This document shows positions 11,516 through 19,861 of a DNA stretch of 64,000 bases, piece after piece. Every line of letters starts with the position of its first letter. The stretch's first letter is position 1. The translations under genes and the position numbers were made by a program. The DNA comes from Streptomyces atratus (lineage in GTDB: Bacteria > Actinomycetota > Actinomycetes > Streptomycetales > Streptomycetaceae). The notes under the pieces were generated by a model. That model ran no database searches. It was not told the origin of the DNA and was given only the letters and a program-made list of their open reading frames with translations. The stretch is from contig NZ_FPJO01000009.1 of assembly GCF_900119365.1 (NCBI RefSeq), positions 225,183 to 289,182 of the forward strand. Reading direction: 5' to 3'.

Positions 11516-12316
11516 GTGGCGCATACCGCCATGTCTGGTTCCGGAACGACAGCCGATGACGATCCGCCGCTCCAGACAGCGGTATGGCGGCTGCGGTCAC
11601 GTGCCTGCTGGACGGACGCCGCCGCGCTGCTCGAACCCGGCGCCGGGACCGATCCGGCCGCGGCGCTCCAGCGGACCGCCCTGCTGACCGAACGGTGCCT
11701 GTACACCGGAAAGGGCTGGACCGACGCCGAGGACGCGCTGCGCACCGCGGAGGCGCTGGCCCACGACGACGACGAACGCGGCGCGGCCGCCTGTGAACGC
11801 GGCCATCTGGCGTACGCGTCGACACTCCTGGGGGTGCGCGACCGGGCCGACGAGGCCAGTGTCGCGCTGAGCCGGGCCGCCGCGCTGCTCGCCCCGTCCG
11901 CGCCGGGCCGCCCGCTGCTGGACTTCCGGCGGGGCCTGATCGCGCAGAACATCGCCGACTCGCCGCAGGCCGCGCGCGCCGCGTACCGCAGGGCCCACGC
12001 CGGGGCCACCGCCCAGGGCGACGCGCTGCTGCTCTCCTCGACCTGGCGTCATCTCGCCCTGCTGGCCCTGCGCGAGGGCGAACTGGCGGAGGCCCGGCAC
12101 GGCTTCGCGGAGTCCTTGCGGCTGAGGGAGGAGCTGGGCTATCTGATCGGTACGGCCCCGGCCCTCATCGCCCTCGCGGACTCCGAACCGGAGCCCGAGC
12201 TGGCGACCCGGCTGCGCGCCGAGGCGGGCCGGCTGTTCCGGCTGCTCGGCGGCGTCCCGACGTGGCTGGCGCCGCATCTGGACCCGCCTCCGGCAAAGAC
12301 CGCCGAGGCGAACTGA
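11516..12316 (+). CDS. alpha-helical (TPR-like) protein of unknown function
   Basis: This 266-residue protein is rich in Ala, Leu and Arg with repeated helix pairs (for example AAYRRAHAGATAQGDALLLS, WRHLALLALREGELAEARHG), resembling tetratricopeptide repeats. There is no signal peptide and no catalytic motif. The GTG start at 11516 is chosen because GGGGAGGG sits 5 nt upstream; the frame stays open 29 codons further. It is convergent with a GntR gene 20 nt away. I do not recognise a specific family. Confidence 0.65.
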   Translation: MAHTAMSGSGTTADDDPPLQTAVWRLRSRACWTDAAALLEPGAGTDPAAALQRTALLTERCLYTGKGWTDAEDALRTAEALAHDDDERGAAACERGHLAYASTLLGVRDRADEASVALSRAAALLAPSAPGRPLLDFRRGLIAQNIADSPQAARAAYRRAHAGATAQGDALLLSSTWRHLALLALREGELAEARHGFAESLRLREELGYLIGTAPALIALADSEPEPELATRLRAEAGRLFRLLGGVPTWLAPHLDPPPAKTAEAN

Positions 12317-12335
12317 GGGCGGGTGCCGCTCCCGG

Positions 12336-13085
12336 TCAGCCCTCGGCGCCGGTGAAGTGTTCCCGTACCAGCGACTGCACGACGGCCAGGTCCTGGGCGA
12401 TCAGCGCGTCGAGCAGTGCGGTGTGCTCGGCCGCGTCGGCGAGGAGGTCGGCGCGGCGGGTGGCGGGGTTGCTCTCCAGCGGCCACTGGGAGCGGCGGTG
12501 CAGATCGTCGGCGACCTGCACCAGCTGCTCGTTCCCGCAGAGCGCGAGGACCGCGCCGTGGAAGGCCCGGTCGGACTCGGCGTAGCTCGCCCGGTCGCCC
12601 ACGGCCGCGGCGGCCACCGTGGCCTCGGCCAGCGGGCGCAGGGCGCACCAGGTGCCGGGCGGGACGGTGCGGGCCAGCCGCAGCATCACGGGGACCTCGA
12701 TCAGGGCCCGCACCTCGGCCAGCTCGGCGAGCTCGCGCGGGCCGCGCTCGGCCACCCGGAACCCCCGGTTCGGTACGACCTCGACGGCGCCCTCGATGGC
12801 CAGCTGCTGCATCGCCTCGCGCACCGGCGTGGCGGAGACCCCGAACCGGGCGCCGAGGGCCGGGGCCGAATAGACCTGGCCCGGAGCCAGCCGGCCGTCG
12901 ACCAGGGCGGCGCGCAGCGCCTCCAGGATCTGGCCGCGCACGGAGTGCCGCCGCACCGCCGGCCGGGGGGCGGGGGGCTCGCCGTGGGTGTGCTCGCCAC
13001 GCGCCTGCTCGGGCACCCGGACGACCGTCGGGGCGGTTGCGGGCGCGGCGGTCCCGTACCCCTCACGCGCTCTGCCCTGCTCCAC
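12336..13085 (-). CDS. GntR-family regulator (FCD subfamily)
   Basis: A winged HTH (RRHSVRGQILEALRAALVDG ... FGVSATPVREAMQQLAIEGA) is followed by an FCD helical domain (EVRALIEVPVMLRLA, SDRAFHGAVL, AEHTALLDALIAQD). With the GTG at 13085 the product is 249 residues. This start is chosen because a perfect AGGAGG lies 5 nt upstream, although ATG at 13172 is in frame. The N-terminal 45 residues are Pro/Ala-rich and poorly conserved looking. Its DNA-binding segment resembles that of the hydroxyproline-cluster GntR. No target is apparent from context. Confidence 0.82.
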   Translation of the reverse strand: MEQGRAREGYGTAAPATAPTVVRVPEQARGEHTHGEPPAPRPAVRRHSVRGQILEALRAALVDGRLAPGQVYSAPALGARFGVSATPVREAMQQLAIEGAVEVVPNRGFRVAERGPRELAELAEVRALIEVPVMLRLARTVPPGTWCALRPLAEATVAAAAVGDRASYAESDRAFHGAVLALCGNEQLVQVADDLHRRSQWPLESNPATRRADLLADAAEHTALLDALIAQDLAVVQSLVREHFTGAEG

Positions 13086-13185
13086 TCGGACCTCCTCGGC
13101 CTGCCGTGGGCGCGGCTCGCGCGTGCCATGCCCTTTGTGCACGATAGGCGCAGGAGGCCGCAGTTCAAACATCGATCCGGTCGGG

Positions 13186-13204
13186 TAAGGTAAGGCTAAC
13201 CTGC
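13186..13204 (+). promoter_or_regulatory. DmdR/IdeR-type iron box
   Basis: TAAGGTAAGGCTAACCTGC matches 14 of 19 positions of the Streptomyces iron-box consensus TTAGGTTAGGCTCACCTAA. It ends 27 nt before the FhuF-like reductase start, so iron repression of that gene is expected. It also lies upstream of the divergent GntR gene. Confidence 0.7.
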
Positions 13205-13231
13205 AAACGGTCGCGATTCGGTGGTCCCTGC

Positions 13232-14080
13232 ATGACACTCCCCGCCCTGCTTCCCGGCACCACGGCGTCCGCCGTGACGGACGCCTACGCACGCCTGGCC
13301 GAGGTCTTTCCCGGACTGCGCGCACAGGTGCTGGCCGACGGCGAGAGCGCCCCCGGCGGCGCCGGCTGGGTGGGTGCGGACGAGCTCGCGGCGGGCGGCG
13401 CCGCGCTCGACACCTTTCTCGCCTGGGACCACGCCCAGGTGGTGCGGGACTACGGGCAGGAGCCCCGCCCCGACGTGGTCGCCAGTTTCGGGCTGCACCG
13501 CTACGCCTGGCCCGCCTGTCTGCTGGTGACGGTGCCCTGGTTCCTCCACCGGCGGGTGCCCCGGATTCCCGTCGGGGACGTGGCGTTCCAGCGTGCGCTG
13601 GGCCATCTGACCCTCCGGGTGCGGGAGTTCGTCTGCCTGCCGGACGACCCGGCGGCCGTGCTGCCGGGCGCCCGCGTGGTGCCCGACGAGGCGGCGCTGC
13701 GGGCCGAGGTGCTCGCGGCGGTGGCCGACCACATCGGCCCGGTGCTCGACGGCTTCGGACCCCGGATGCGGCGCGGCAGGCGCGCGCTGTGGGGCATGGC
13801 GACGGACGAGATCGTCGAGGGGCTCTGGTACATCGCCCATCTGCTGGGCGAGGAGCGGCGGGCGATGGCCGAGCTGGAGGCGCTCCTGCCGGGCACCACG
13901 AAGCCTTACGTCGGCTCCGCGGGCTTCCGCGATCTGACCGGGCCGAACGGCGAGTCGCTGCCCACTCGCGACCGGGCGAGCTGCTGCCTCTTCTACACTC
14001 TGCGCCCCGAGGACACCTGCGTCACCTGCCCGCGCACCTGCGACGCCGACCGGGTACGGAAGCTGACGCCCGCTCACTGA
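13232..14080 (+). CDS. FhuF-like siderophore ferric-iron reductase
   Basis: This 282-residue protein ends with the FhuF-type cluster motif CC-x10-C-x2-C (CCLFYTLRPEDTCVTC), which binds an unusual [2Fe-2S] centre in ferric-siderophore reductases. The upstream body (for example PACLLVTVPWFLHRRVPRIP) fits the FhuF/IucA-like iron transporter domain. It would release iron from imported siderophores in the cytoplasm. An iron box precedes the start. ATG at 13232 has GGTGG at SD distance. Confidence 0.85.
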   Translation: MTLPALLPGTTASAVTDAYARLAEVFPGLRAQVLADGESAPGGAGWVGADELAAGGAALDTFLAWDHAQVVRDYGQEPRPDVVASFGLHRYAWPACLLVTVPWFLHRRVPRIPVGDVAFQRALGHLTLRVREFVCLPDDPAAVLPGARVVPDEAALRAEVLAAVADHIGPVLDGFGPRMRRGRRALWGMATDEIVEGLWYIAHLLGEERRAMAELEALLPGTTKPYVGSAGFRDLTGPNGESLPTRDRASCCLFYTLRPEDTCVTCPRTCDADRVRKLTPAH

Positions 14081-14271
14081 TCAACACCGCTCGCGCGAGT
14101 AGTACAATTCGAACGCAACTCATCGGACGCGTACGGTCATTCGATCCGATCCCGGTCATCCGTGCGCCGTGCCGACCCAATGGCGTTCTCTTGTCCCGAA
14201 ACCCCCTGTGCGTGATGGGGTTTCGGCAATCATGGCGCCCGAAATGCCCTACGCAATGCAAGGGACCGCGC

Positions 14272-15345
14272 ATGAGACTGACCGACATATCGCTGAATTG
14301 GCTGCTTCCGGGCGCCGTGCTGCTCGTGGGAGTCCTGGCGGCGGTGGCGGTGGTCGCGCGCGGCAAGCGCGCAGCTGACACATCCGCGGCCGAGGACAGC
14401 TGGGAACGCAGCGAGGAACGCCGCAGACGCAAGGAAGCCCTGTACGCCACCGCCTCCTACGTCCTGCTGTTCTGCTGTGCGGCGGTCGCCGCCGCGCTCT
14501 CCTTCCACGGGCTCGTCGGCTTCGGCGAGCAGAACCTCGGCCTCTCCGGGGGCTGGGAGTACCTTGTCCCCTTCGGCCTCGACGGCGCGGCCATGTTCTG
14601 TTCCGTGCTCGCGGTGCGCGAGGCCAGCCACGGTGACGCGGCGCTCGGCTCGCGCCTGCTCGTGTGGACGTTCGCCGGCGCCGCCGCCTGGTTCAACTGG
14701 GTGCACGCGCCGCGCGGCATCGACCACGCGGGCGCCCCGCACTTCTTCGCGGGGATGTCGCTCTCGGCGGCCGTGCTCTTCGACCGGGCCCTGAAGCAGA
14801 CCCGCCGGGCCGCGCTGCGCGAGCAGGGCCTGGTGCCCCGCCCGCTGCCGCAGATCCGGATCGTACGGTGGCTGCGCGCCCCCCGGGAGACCTTCGGCGC
14901 CTGGTCGCTGATGCTGCTGGAAGGCGTACGCACGCTGGACGAGGCCGTCGACGAGGTACGTGAGGACAGGCGGGAGAAGGAGCAGAACCGTCTTCGCAGG
15001 AAGGACCAGGAGAAGCTGGACCGGGCCCACATCAAGGCCCTGAACCGGCAGAACCGGGCCTGGCGCCGGGTCGGCCGCGGCGGCACCCAGGTGGACGTCC
15101 AGGCCATCGCCCCCACGGCGGCCTCCGCGCCCGTCGTGGAGCCCGCCATATCCGAGCCGGGACAACTGCCGTTGCGCCCCCGGCCATCCCTGCAAGCCGT
15201 GACGGGTCCGAGCGCCGACTCTCCGGATCGGAGCCCGGCTGACCCGGTCACCGTCGACCTCACCGCCGAGGACGACACCCAGGCACTGCCCCGGCTCGAT
15301 TCGCTGGAGCGGAAACTGAAGGATCTGGAGCAGCAGTTCGGCTGA
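14272..15345 (+). CDS. DUF2637 membrane protein
   Basis: This 357-residue protein has an N-terminal membrane helix (LNWLLPGAVLLVGVLAAVAV), then a charged stretch and three more helices including WEYLVPFGLDGAAMFCSVLA and WTFAGAAAWFNWVHAPRG, which are typical of DUF2637. The C-terminal third is a charged, likely coiled-coil and Pro-rich cytoplasmic tail ending LERKLKDLEQQFG. DUF2637 proteins resemble SpdB-type spread proteins of actinomycete conjugative elements, but chromosomal copies like this are common and of unknown role. ATG at 14272 follows AAGGGA. Confidence 0.8.
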   Translation: MRLTDISLNWLLPGAVLLVGVLAAVAVVARGKRAADTSAAEDSWERSEERRRRKEALYATASYVLLFCCAAVAAALSFHGLVGFGEQNLGLSGGWEYLVPFGLDGAAMFCSVLAVREASHGDAALGSRLLVWTFAGAAAWFNWVHAPRGIDHAGAPHFFAGMSLSAAVLFDRALKQTRRAALREQGLVPRPLPQIRIVRWLRAPRETFGAWSLMLLEGVRTLDEAVDEVREDRREKEQNRLRRKDQEKLDRAHIKALNRQNRAWRRVGRGGTQVDVQAIAPTAASAPVVEPAISEPGQLPLRPRPSLQAVTGPSADSPDRSPADPVTVDLTAEDDTQALPRLDSLERKLKDLEQQFG

Positions 15346-15356
15346 TCCGCAGCCAC

Positions 15357-15396
15357 AGGCCCTGACGGCCCGGTCATTTCCGGTCCGTCAGGGCCT
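15357..15396. terminator. bidirectional hairpin terminator
   Basis: Perfect 12-bp arms (AGGCCCTGACGG / CCGTCAGGGCCT) flank a 16-nt loop between two convergent genes. The right arm overlaps the 3' end of the HATPase gene. Confidence 0.75.
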
Positions 15397-15816
15397 TTCG
15401 CCGTCCAGCTCGAACCAGACGACCTTGCCCAGCGCATGGGTGTTGACTCCCCAGGCGTCCGCGAGACTCCGCACCAGGAGCAGCCCCCGGCCGTGCGTAC
15501 CGTCGTCGGCGTTCGGTACGTACGACACGGGCAGCCCGGACACGAAGTCCCGTACCTCCACCCGCAGTCCGGCGGGCGCCACGCTCGCAGTGACGACCGC
15601 GCCGTGTCTCGTGTGGATCAGTGCGTTGGTCACCAGTTCGCTCAGCAGGAGCTCCGCCACCTCAGCCGGCTCGGCCTGCCACCGGTGGCGCAGGAACTCC
15701 CGTAACGCACTGCGCACTTCGCCCACGGCCGCCAGATCGGTGTGGGCCAGTCTGCGGTGCAGCCGGACCGGCTGCCGCTCCTTCGCCCCCGGCTGGTGCG
15801 AGGCCTCGCCTTCCAT
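15388..15816 (-). CDS. RsbW-like ATP-binding regulatory protein (HATPase_c_2)
   Basis: This protein of about 142 residues is a single GHKL ATPase domain with the N box (AELLLSELVTNALIHTRHG), G1 box (EVRDFVSGLP) and G2 box (THGRGLLLVRSLADAWGV). Streptomyces encode dozens of these short anti-sigma-like kinases; partner proteins are unknown. GGGAGA lies 10 nt before the ATG at 15816. An in-frame ATG at 15843 is an alternative start but its SD would be too close. Confidence 0.85.
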   Translation of the reverse strand: MEGEASHQPGAKERQPVRLHRRLAHTDLAAVGEVRSALREFLRHRWQAEPAEVAELLLSELVTNALIHTRHGAVVTASVAPAGLRVEVRDFVSGLPVSYVPNADDGTHGRGLLLVRSLADAWGVNTHALGKVVWFELDGERP

Positions 15817-16085
15817 GGAATCGGCATCTCCCTGACGTTCCATCGTCTCCCCCGCCCGCACAGTGAATCGCCCCCTTCTCGTCGAACTCCTTCGCGGAAC
15901 ACGTTCACCGGATGCATGCCCCACAGACGGGCCCCCACGCTTGTCGACTCATCAATAAGTGAACAGAGGACGGAATCACCCCGAGGACTGCCGGACATCT
16001 GCGCGACACATTTTCTTCCCTCGGGTCAACTTCCGAAAAATTCACATCGGTTGGCGTTGACGGGACCGTATCTACGCGCGTCATC

Positions 16086-16514
16086 ATGGTGGTTATGCGA
16101 ATCCCCCCACGGATCACCACGCTCGGCGGCGCAGCCGCCCTCCTGTCCGTCCTCCTCGTCGGAGCCCCGGCCACCGCGGCCACCGCCCCGACCGGATCCA
16201 CGGCCTCCACCTCCGTATCCATCACGTCGGTCGGCAGCATCTGCTACTCGGCGCTGCCCTCCCAGGCGCACGACACCCTCGACCTCATCGACGCGGGCGG
16301 CCCGTTCCCGTACTCGCAGGACGGCTCCGTCTTCCAGAACCGTGAAGGCGTCCTGCCCCGCCAGAGCACCGGCTACTACCACGAGTACACGGTCGTCACC
16401 CCCGGCTCCCCGACGCGCGGCGCGCGCCGGATCGTGACGGGCGAGAGGGCTCAGGAGGACTACTACACCAGCGACCACTACGCCACCTTCGACCTGATCG
16501 ACCAGGGCTGCTGA
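16086..16514 (+). CDS. secreted guanyl-specific ribonuclease (RNase Sa family)
   Basis: This 142-residue precursor has a signal peptide (to about ATAATA) and a mature domain closely resembling Streptomyces RNase Sa: CYSALPSQAHDTLDLI, GPFPYSQDG, VFQNREGVLP, GYYHEYTVVTPG, RRIVTGE, DYYTSDHYATF, IDQGC. The catalytic triad of the family (Glu in QNRE, Arg in RRIVTG, His in DHYATF) and the disulfide Cys pair are present. It cleaves RNA after guanine outside the cell. The barstar-like gene 137 nt downstream is its likely inhibitor. Confidence 0.92.
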   Translation: MVVMRIPPRITTLGGAAALLSVLLVGAPATAATAPTGSTASTSVSITSVGSICYSALPSQAHDTLDLIDAGGPFPYSQDGSVFQNREGVLPRQSTGYYHEYTVVTPGSPTRGARRIVTGERAQEDYYTSDHYATFDLIDQGC

Positions 16515-16533
16515 AGCCCGGCCCCTTTGGACC

Positions 16534-16569
16534 GATCCGCGCCGTAGACCCCCACCTGCGGCGCGGATC
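16534..16569 (+). terminator. hairpin after the ribonuclease gene
   Basis: Perfect 11-bp arms (GATCCGCGCCG / CGGCGCGGATC) with a 14-nt loop start 20 nt past the stop. Confidence 0.7.
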
Positions 16570-16650
16570 ACGAACGCGGGACCGCGGCCTGCCGGACCAC
16601 GGGCCGCAGTCGGCGTCCGCCACCTCGTTCACGCTTGTACTCTCCCTTCC

Positions 16651-17040
16651 ATGACCGTGACCTATGTGATCGACGGCTCCCGGGTCACCGGCCTGGAACG
16701 CTTCTGGGAAGTGATCGGCGAGGCCGTGAACGGCCCCGGCGGGTACTTCGGCCGCAACCTCGACGCCCTCGCGGACTGCCTGGGCGGCGGGATGGGCACC
16801 CCGGACGACGGCGACTTCGTCTTCGAGTGGCGGGACCACACGCTCTCCGCACGGGCCCTGGGTCACGAGGAGACGGCCCGCCATCTGCGGCGACGCCTGG
16901 AGCGGGTGCATCCCACCAACCGGCCCGCGATGCAGGAGCGGCTCGACGAGGCCCTGGCCGGTCGGGGGCCGACGCTCTTCGACCTGATCGTGGAGATCCT
17001 GGCGGACGGCGCGACGCCCGGCACGCTGCGGCTGTCGTGA
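16651..17040 (+). CDS. barstar-family ribonuclease inhibitor
   Basis: This 129-residue protein matches the barstar fold: VTYVIDGSRVTGLERFWEVI, then GYFGRNLDALADCLGGGMG and the acidic DFVFEWRDH. The aspartates around NLDALADCL correspond to the surface that plugs the RNase active site in barstar. It is cytoplasmic (no signal) and probably protects the cell from the neighbouring RNase. It lies behind the RNase terminator, so it probably has its own promoter and can be made without the toxin. Confidence 0.9.
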   Translation: MTVTYVIDGSRVTGLERFWEVIGEAVNGPGGYFGRNLDALADCLGGGMGTPDDGDFVFEWRDHTLSARALGHEETARHLRRRLERVHPTNRPAMQERLDEALAGRGPTLFDLIVEILADGATPGTLRLS

Positions 17041-17041
17041 G

Positions 17042-17074
17042 CCCCGGGCCGCGTCCGGCGGACGCGGCCCGGGG
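17042..17074 (+). terminator. strong hairpin after the barstar gene
   Basis: Perfect 15-bp GC stem (CCCCGGGCCGCGTCC / GGACGCGGCCCGGGG) with a 3-nt loop, 1 nt past the stop. Confidence 0.75.
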
Positions 17075-17082
17075 GACGGCAC

Positions 17083-17116
17083 CGGCCGGCCGAGCGGATC
17101 AACACTCGGCCGGCCG
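17083..17116 (-). terminator. hairpin after the collagenase gene
   Basis: Inverted repeat CGGCCGGCCGA / TCGGCCGGCCG with a 12-nt loop lies 21 nt beyond the collagenase stop on the minus strand. Confidence 0.6.
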
Positions 17117-17137
17117 ATGCCATGGGGGTCGTAGGGA

Positions 17138-19525
17138 TCAGAACTCGGTGGTGACCTTGGCGCCGTCGAACTGCTCGGTGCCGTAGAGGCTGATGAAGTG
17201 GTAGCCCGGCGCCGGGTTGTTGACGGTCAGGGTGTGCTCGTTGCCCGCCCCGACGGACTTGTCGGTGTTGACCTTGGTGGTCGCCCATTCCTTGTCGCTG
17301 TAGTAGAGGTCGGCGTCACCCGTGCCGCCGGAGGCGGTGATCTTCAACTGGGTGGTGCCGGCCGGGATGACGACGGCCAGGTAGGCGTAGTCGCCCTTGA
17401 CGGCCTTCAGCTCGCTGCGCATGCAGTTCTTGCCCAGCATCCGGGTGTCGGCATCCTTGCACTCGGTGATCTCACCGGGCGGGTTGGTGGACCCGCTGCC
17501 GCAGGCACCGGCCGCACAGGCCTCCAGCCAGGTGTTCCAGTCGGTGTCGTAACGGTTGCCGATGGTCGAGGTGAGCAGGGTGCGGGCGCCGTCCCAGTCG
17601 CCCTTGCGGTAGAGGCCGAGCAGGGTGTCGACGTCGGCGCGGTGGGATTCGAGCATGTAACGGACGGCCAGGTAGCCCCAGTTGTACACGCGGGTCTGGT
17701 CGGCGTTCTCGTAGGTGGTGTCGAACAGGGTGCTCAGGGGGTAGGTGCGGTTCGCGGCCTGGGCGATGGCGGCCTCGTAGTCGAGCTTGCGGTACGAGTA
17801 GGAGACGAACTCCGCGAAGCCCTCGACCCACCAGACGGTCGGCGTGGTCATTCCGGCGGCGAAGTCGCCGTACATGTTGAAGCGGCCGTCGAGGTAGTGG
17901 GTGTACTCGTGGTTGAGGTTCCAGATCTGGAAGTCGGGGCGGGCCCACTCGGCCTCGTAGGCGATGAACCGGGGCTGGTTGCCCTCGACCTTGGGGTCGC
18001 CCTCCAGGTACATGCCGCCGTTGTTGGTGTCGATGCCGAAGATCACTCCGGCGTAGGTCTGGTAGTCGGCGCTGGAGTCGAAGGCCACGACCTCGATGGT
18101 CTTGTTGTTGTCGTCGGCGACCGCACCGTTGTCCCGGGCCACCTCGTGGAAATAGGCGTCCTGGTTACGCAGGCTGGTACAGCTGGCTTCGAGCTCCTCC
18201 GCGACCATGTCCTGCGCCCGGATGGTGATGCTGTCGCTACAGGTGTGCTTCACCGGCAGGACGGCCTTCTCGAGACGCTCCGCGAGGTTGCAGGCGTCGT
18301 ACTTCGCGCAGTTGTCCTTGTCGTAGGCGTCGACCATCTTGGCCAGGTTGACCCAGAGCGGGGCGGTGGGGCCGTCGATGGAGCTCTTGCCCATCAGATC
18401 GATCGCCAGCGGGCTCGCCTTGTCGCGCAGCGAGTCATCCTTGAGGAAGCGGCCGAGCTCGAGCCCCGCGTTGGCGGCCAGGAACGAATTCTTGGTGCCC
18501 AGCAGGTCGAGGTGGTTCGCGGCGAAGTCGCGCAGCGAGGTCAGCACACCGGAATCGGCCTCGATGGCGCTGATGAACTCCGGCACCTGGTGACCGCGGA
18601 ACATGACCGTGTACACGCTGTTCACGGCGTTGACCATGTACCACGAGTCGTTGTACGACTCGTCGTAGTCGGCCAGCATCTTCTTGACGATGTTCAGGTA
18701 GCGGGCGTTCTCCACGGCGCTGTCGACCAGGATGATCGCCTCGGACAGGCTCTCGCCGTTGGCGTCGGTGACGTCGAAGGCGTGCGAGGAGCCGAAGAAG
18801 CCGTCGAGCGCGCCCTGGATGGCGGTGCGCAGGCGCGGCCCGTACTCCCCGACGGTGTCGGGGTCGTAGTACTGCACGTAGTAGCCGGCCCGGAGGAAGA
18901 GGATCAGCTGCGGCATGCCTGTGGTGCTGTCACCGGGGTAGGAGGCCGACGCGTCGCGCATCGCATCGGCGATGGTGACCATCTGGTCCTCACGGAAGGC
19001 GTTGTAGCCGTCCTGGCCCTGGATACGGAACAGTGTGTTGACACAGTCGGTGGTCGCCGCCTTGACCTTCTCGACCAGGGCGCCTCCGGTGTTGTTGGTG
19101 AAATCGGTGATGTTGCACTCGGCCGCAGCCGTGCCGGACTTCTTGGCGCGGGCCCGCTTCTCGGCCTTCATCGAAGGTGCCTGGTGGCTCGGAAGCGCGG
19201 TGGCCGGGTCGTCGTAGTCCCGCTTGAGCGCGTCCTTGGACGCGGACAGCGGCGGCCGGTCGGCGGCCTTGAGCGACTTGCGTTCGACGTGAGCGGCATC
19301 GTCGGCGGGTGCCGTCAGCGCCTCGGCGGTGGGGCCACCGGGGTCCTCGGTCCGGGGTTCCGCCCGCTTCTGGGCGGCGTCCGAGAAGTGGGGGGTCACG
19401 GTCGACACGGCGGGGCGTTGCTCGACGGCCTGGCTCGGTGCCGTGAACAGGCCCACGCCCAGGCATGCTGCCAGGACCGCAGTGGACAATCCGGTTATTT
19501 TTTGCCGAACCCTCAGGTTCTTCAC
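17138..19525 (-). CDS. secreted collagenase (peptidase M9)
   Basis: This 795-residue precursor has a signal peptide (KNLRVRQKITGLSTAVLAAC... cleaved near PSQA), a propeptide, and the M9 N-terminal helical-repeat domain. The catalytic domain carries HEYTHYLDG (HExxH zinc site) and, further on, EGFAEFVSY as the likely third zinc ligand. A C-terminal pre-peptidase beta domain (GDYAYLAVVIPAGTTQLKIT ... GDADLYYS) follows, typical for binding insoluble collagen. It attacks Gly-Pro-Hyp-rich triple helices. The GTG at 19525 has GGAGG 6 nt upstream. It is divergent from an aminopeptidase P and next to hydroxyproline catabolism, which suits collagen use. Confidence 0.92.
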   Translation of the reverse strand: MKNLRVRQKITGLSTAVLAACLGVGLFTAPSQAVEQRPAVSTVTPHFSDAAQKRAEPRTEDPGGPTAEALTAPADDAAHVERKSLKAADRPPLSASKDALKRDYDDPATALPSHQAPSMKAEKRARAKKSGTAAAECNITDFTNNTGGALVEKVKAATTDCVNTLFRIQGQDGYNAFREDQMVTIADAMRDASASYPGDSTTGMPQLILFLRAGYYVQYYDPDTVGEYGPRLRTAIQGALDGFFGSSHAFDVTDANGESLSEAIILVDSAVENARYLNIVKKMLADYDESYNDSWYMVNAVNSVYTVMFRGHQVPEFISAIEADSGVLTSLRDFAANHLDLLGTKNSFLAANAGLELGRFLKDDSLRDKASPLAIDLMGKSSIDGPTAPLWVNLAKMVDAYDKDNCAKYDACNLAERLEKAVLPVKHTCSDSITIRAQDMVAEELEASCTSLRNQDAYFHEVARDNGAVADDNNKTIEVVAFDSSADYQTYAGVIFGIDTNNGGMYLEGDPKVEGNQPRFIAYEAEWARPDFQIWNLNHEYTHYLDGRFNMYGDFAAGMTTPTVWWVEGFAEFVSYSYRKLDYEAAIAQAANRTYPLSTLFDTTYENADQTRVYNWGYLAVRYMLESHRADVDTLLGLYRKGDWDGARTLLTSTIGNRYDTDWNTWLEACAAGACGSGSTNPPGEITECKDADTRMLGKNCMRSELKAVKGDYAYLAVVIPAGTTQLKITASGGTGDADLYYSDKEWATTKVNTDKSVGAGNEHTLTVNNPAPGYHFISLYGTEQFDGAKVTTEF

Positions 19526-19667
19526 GTGCCGCCTCCAGCGGAGTGGTGACCGCGCGACAGGGCGCGGTTGTGGGGGAATGCAAGAGGTCGGTGCCGGACC
19601 GGATCTGAGGTGCACTCACGTCGTGACATGAGCACGGCTCCTTTCCCCTTGCGCGCTGTACAATGGC

Positions 19668-19680
19668 ACATGTCACATGT
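19668..19680. promoter_or_regulatory. operator-like palindrome between collagenase and aminopeptidase P
   Basis: ACATGT-C-ACATGT is a perfect 13-bp palindrome containing the cluster motif ATGT(G/C)ACAT, placed between two divergent genes and just after a TACAAT-like -10 (19658-19663). A weaker half-match, CGTGACATG, lies at 19622-19630. The best candidate binding protein is the GntR regulator at 21.4-22.1 kb. Confidence 0.65.
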
Positions 19681-19861
19681 TCTTTGGAACCCCTCTCACG
19701 CACATTCATCTGCGCGACAACTTCTCGTCGCAGCAACGGATATGACACGCGGCCCCGAACGCACCGGCCGCCACCACCGGTTTCCCGACCACCGCACCAC
19801 CGTGTCCCCGGAGAGCCGGAATTCCGGCCCCGCCCCCGGTCCCACAGAGCCCCGAGGAGCA

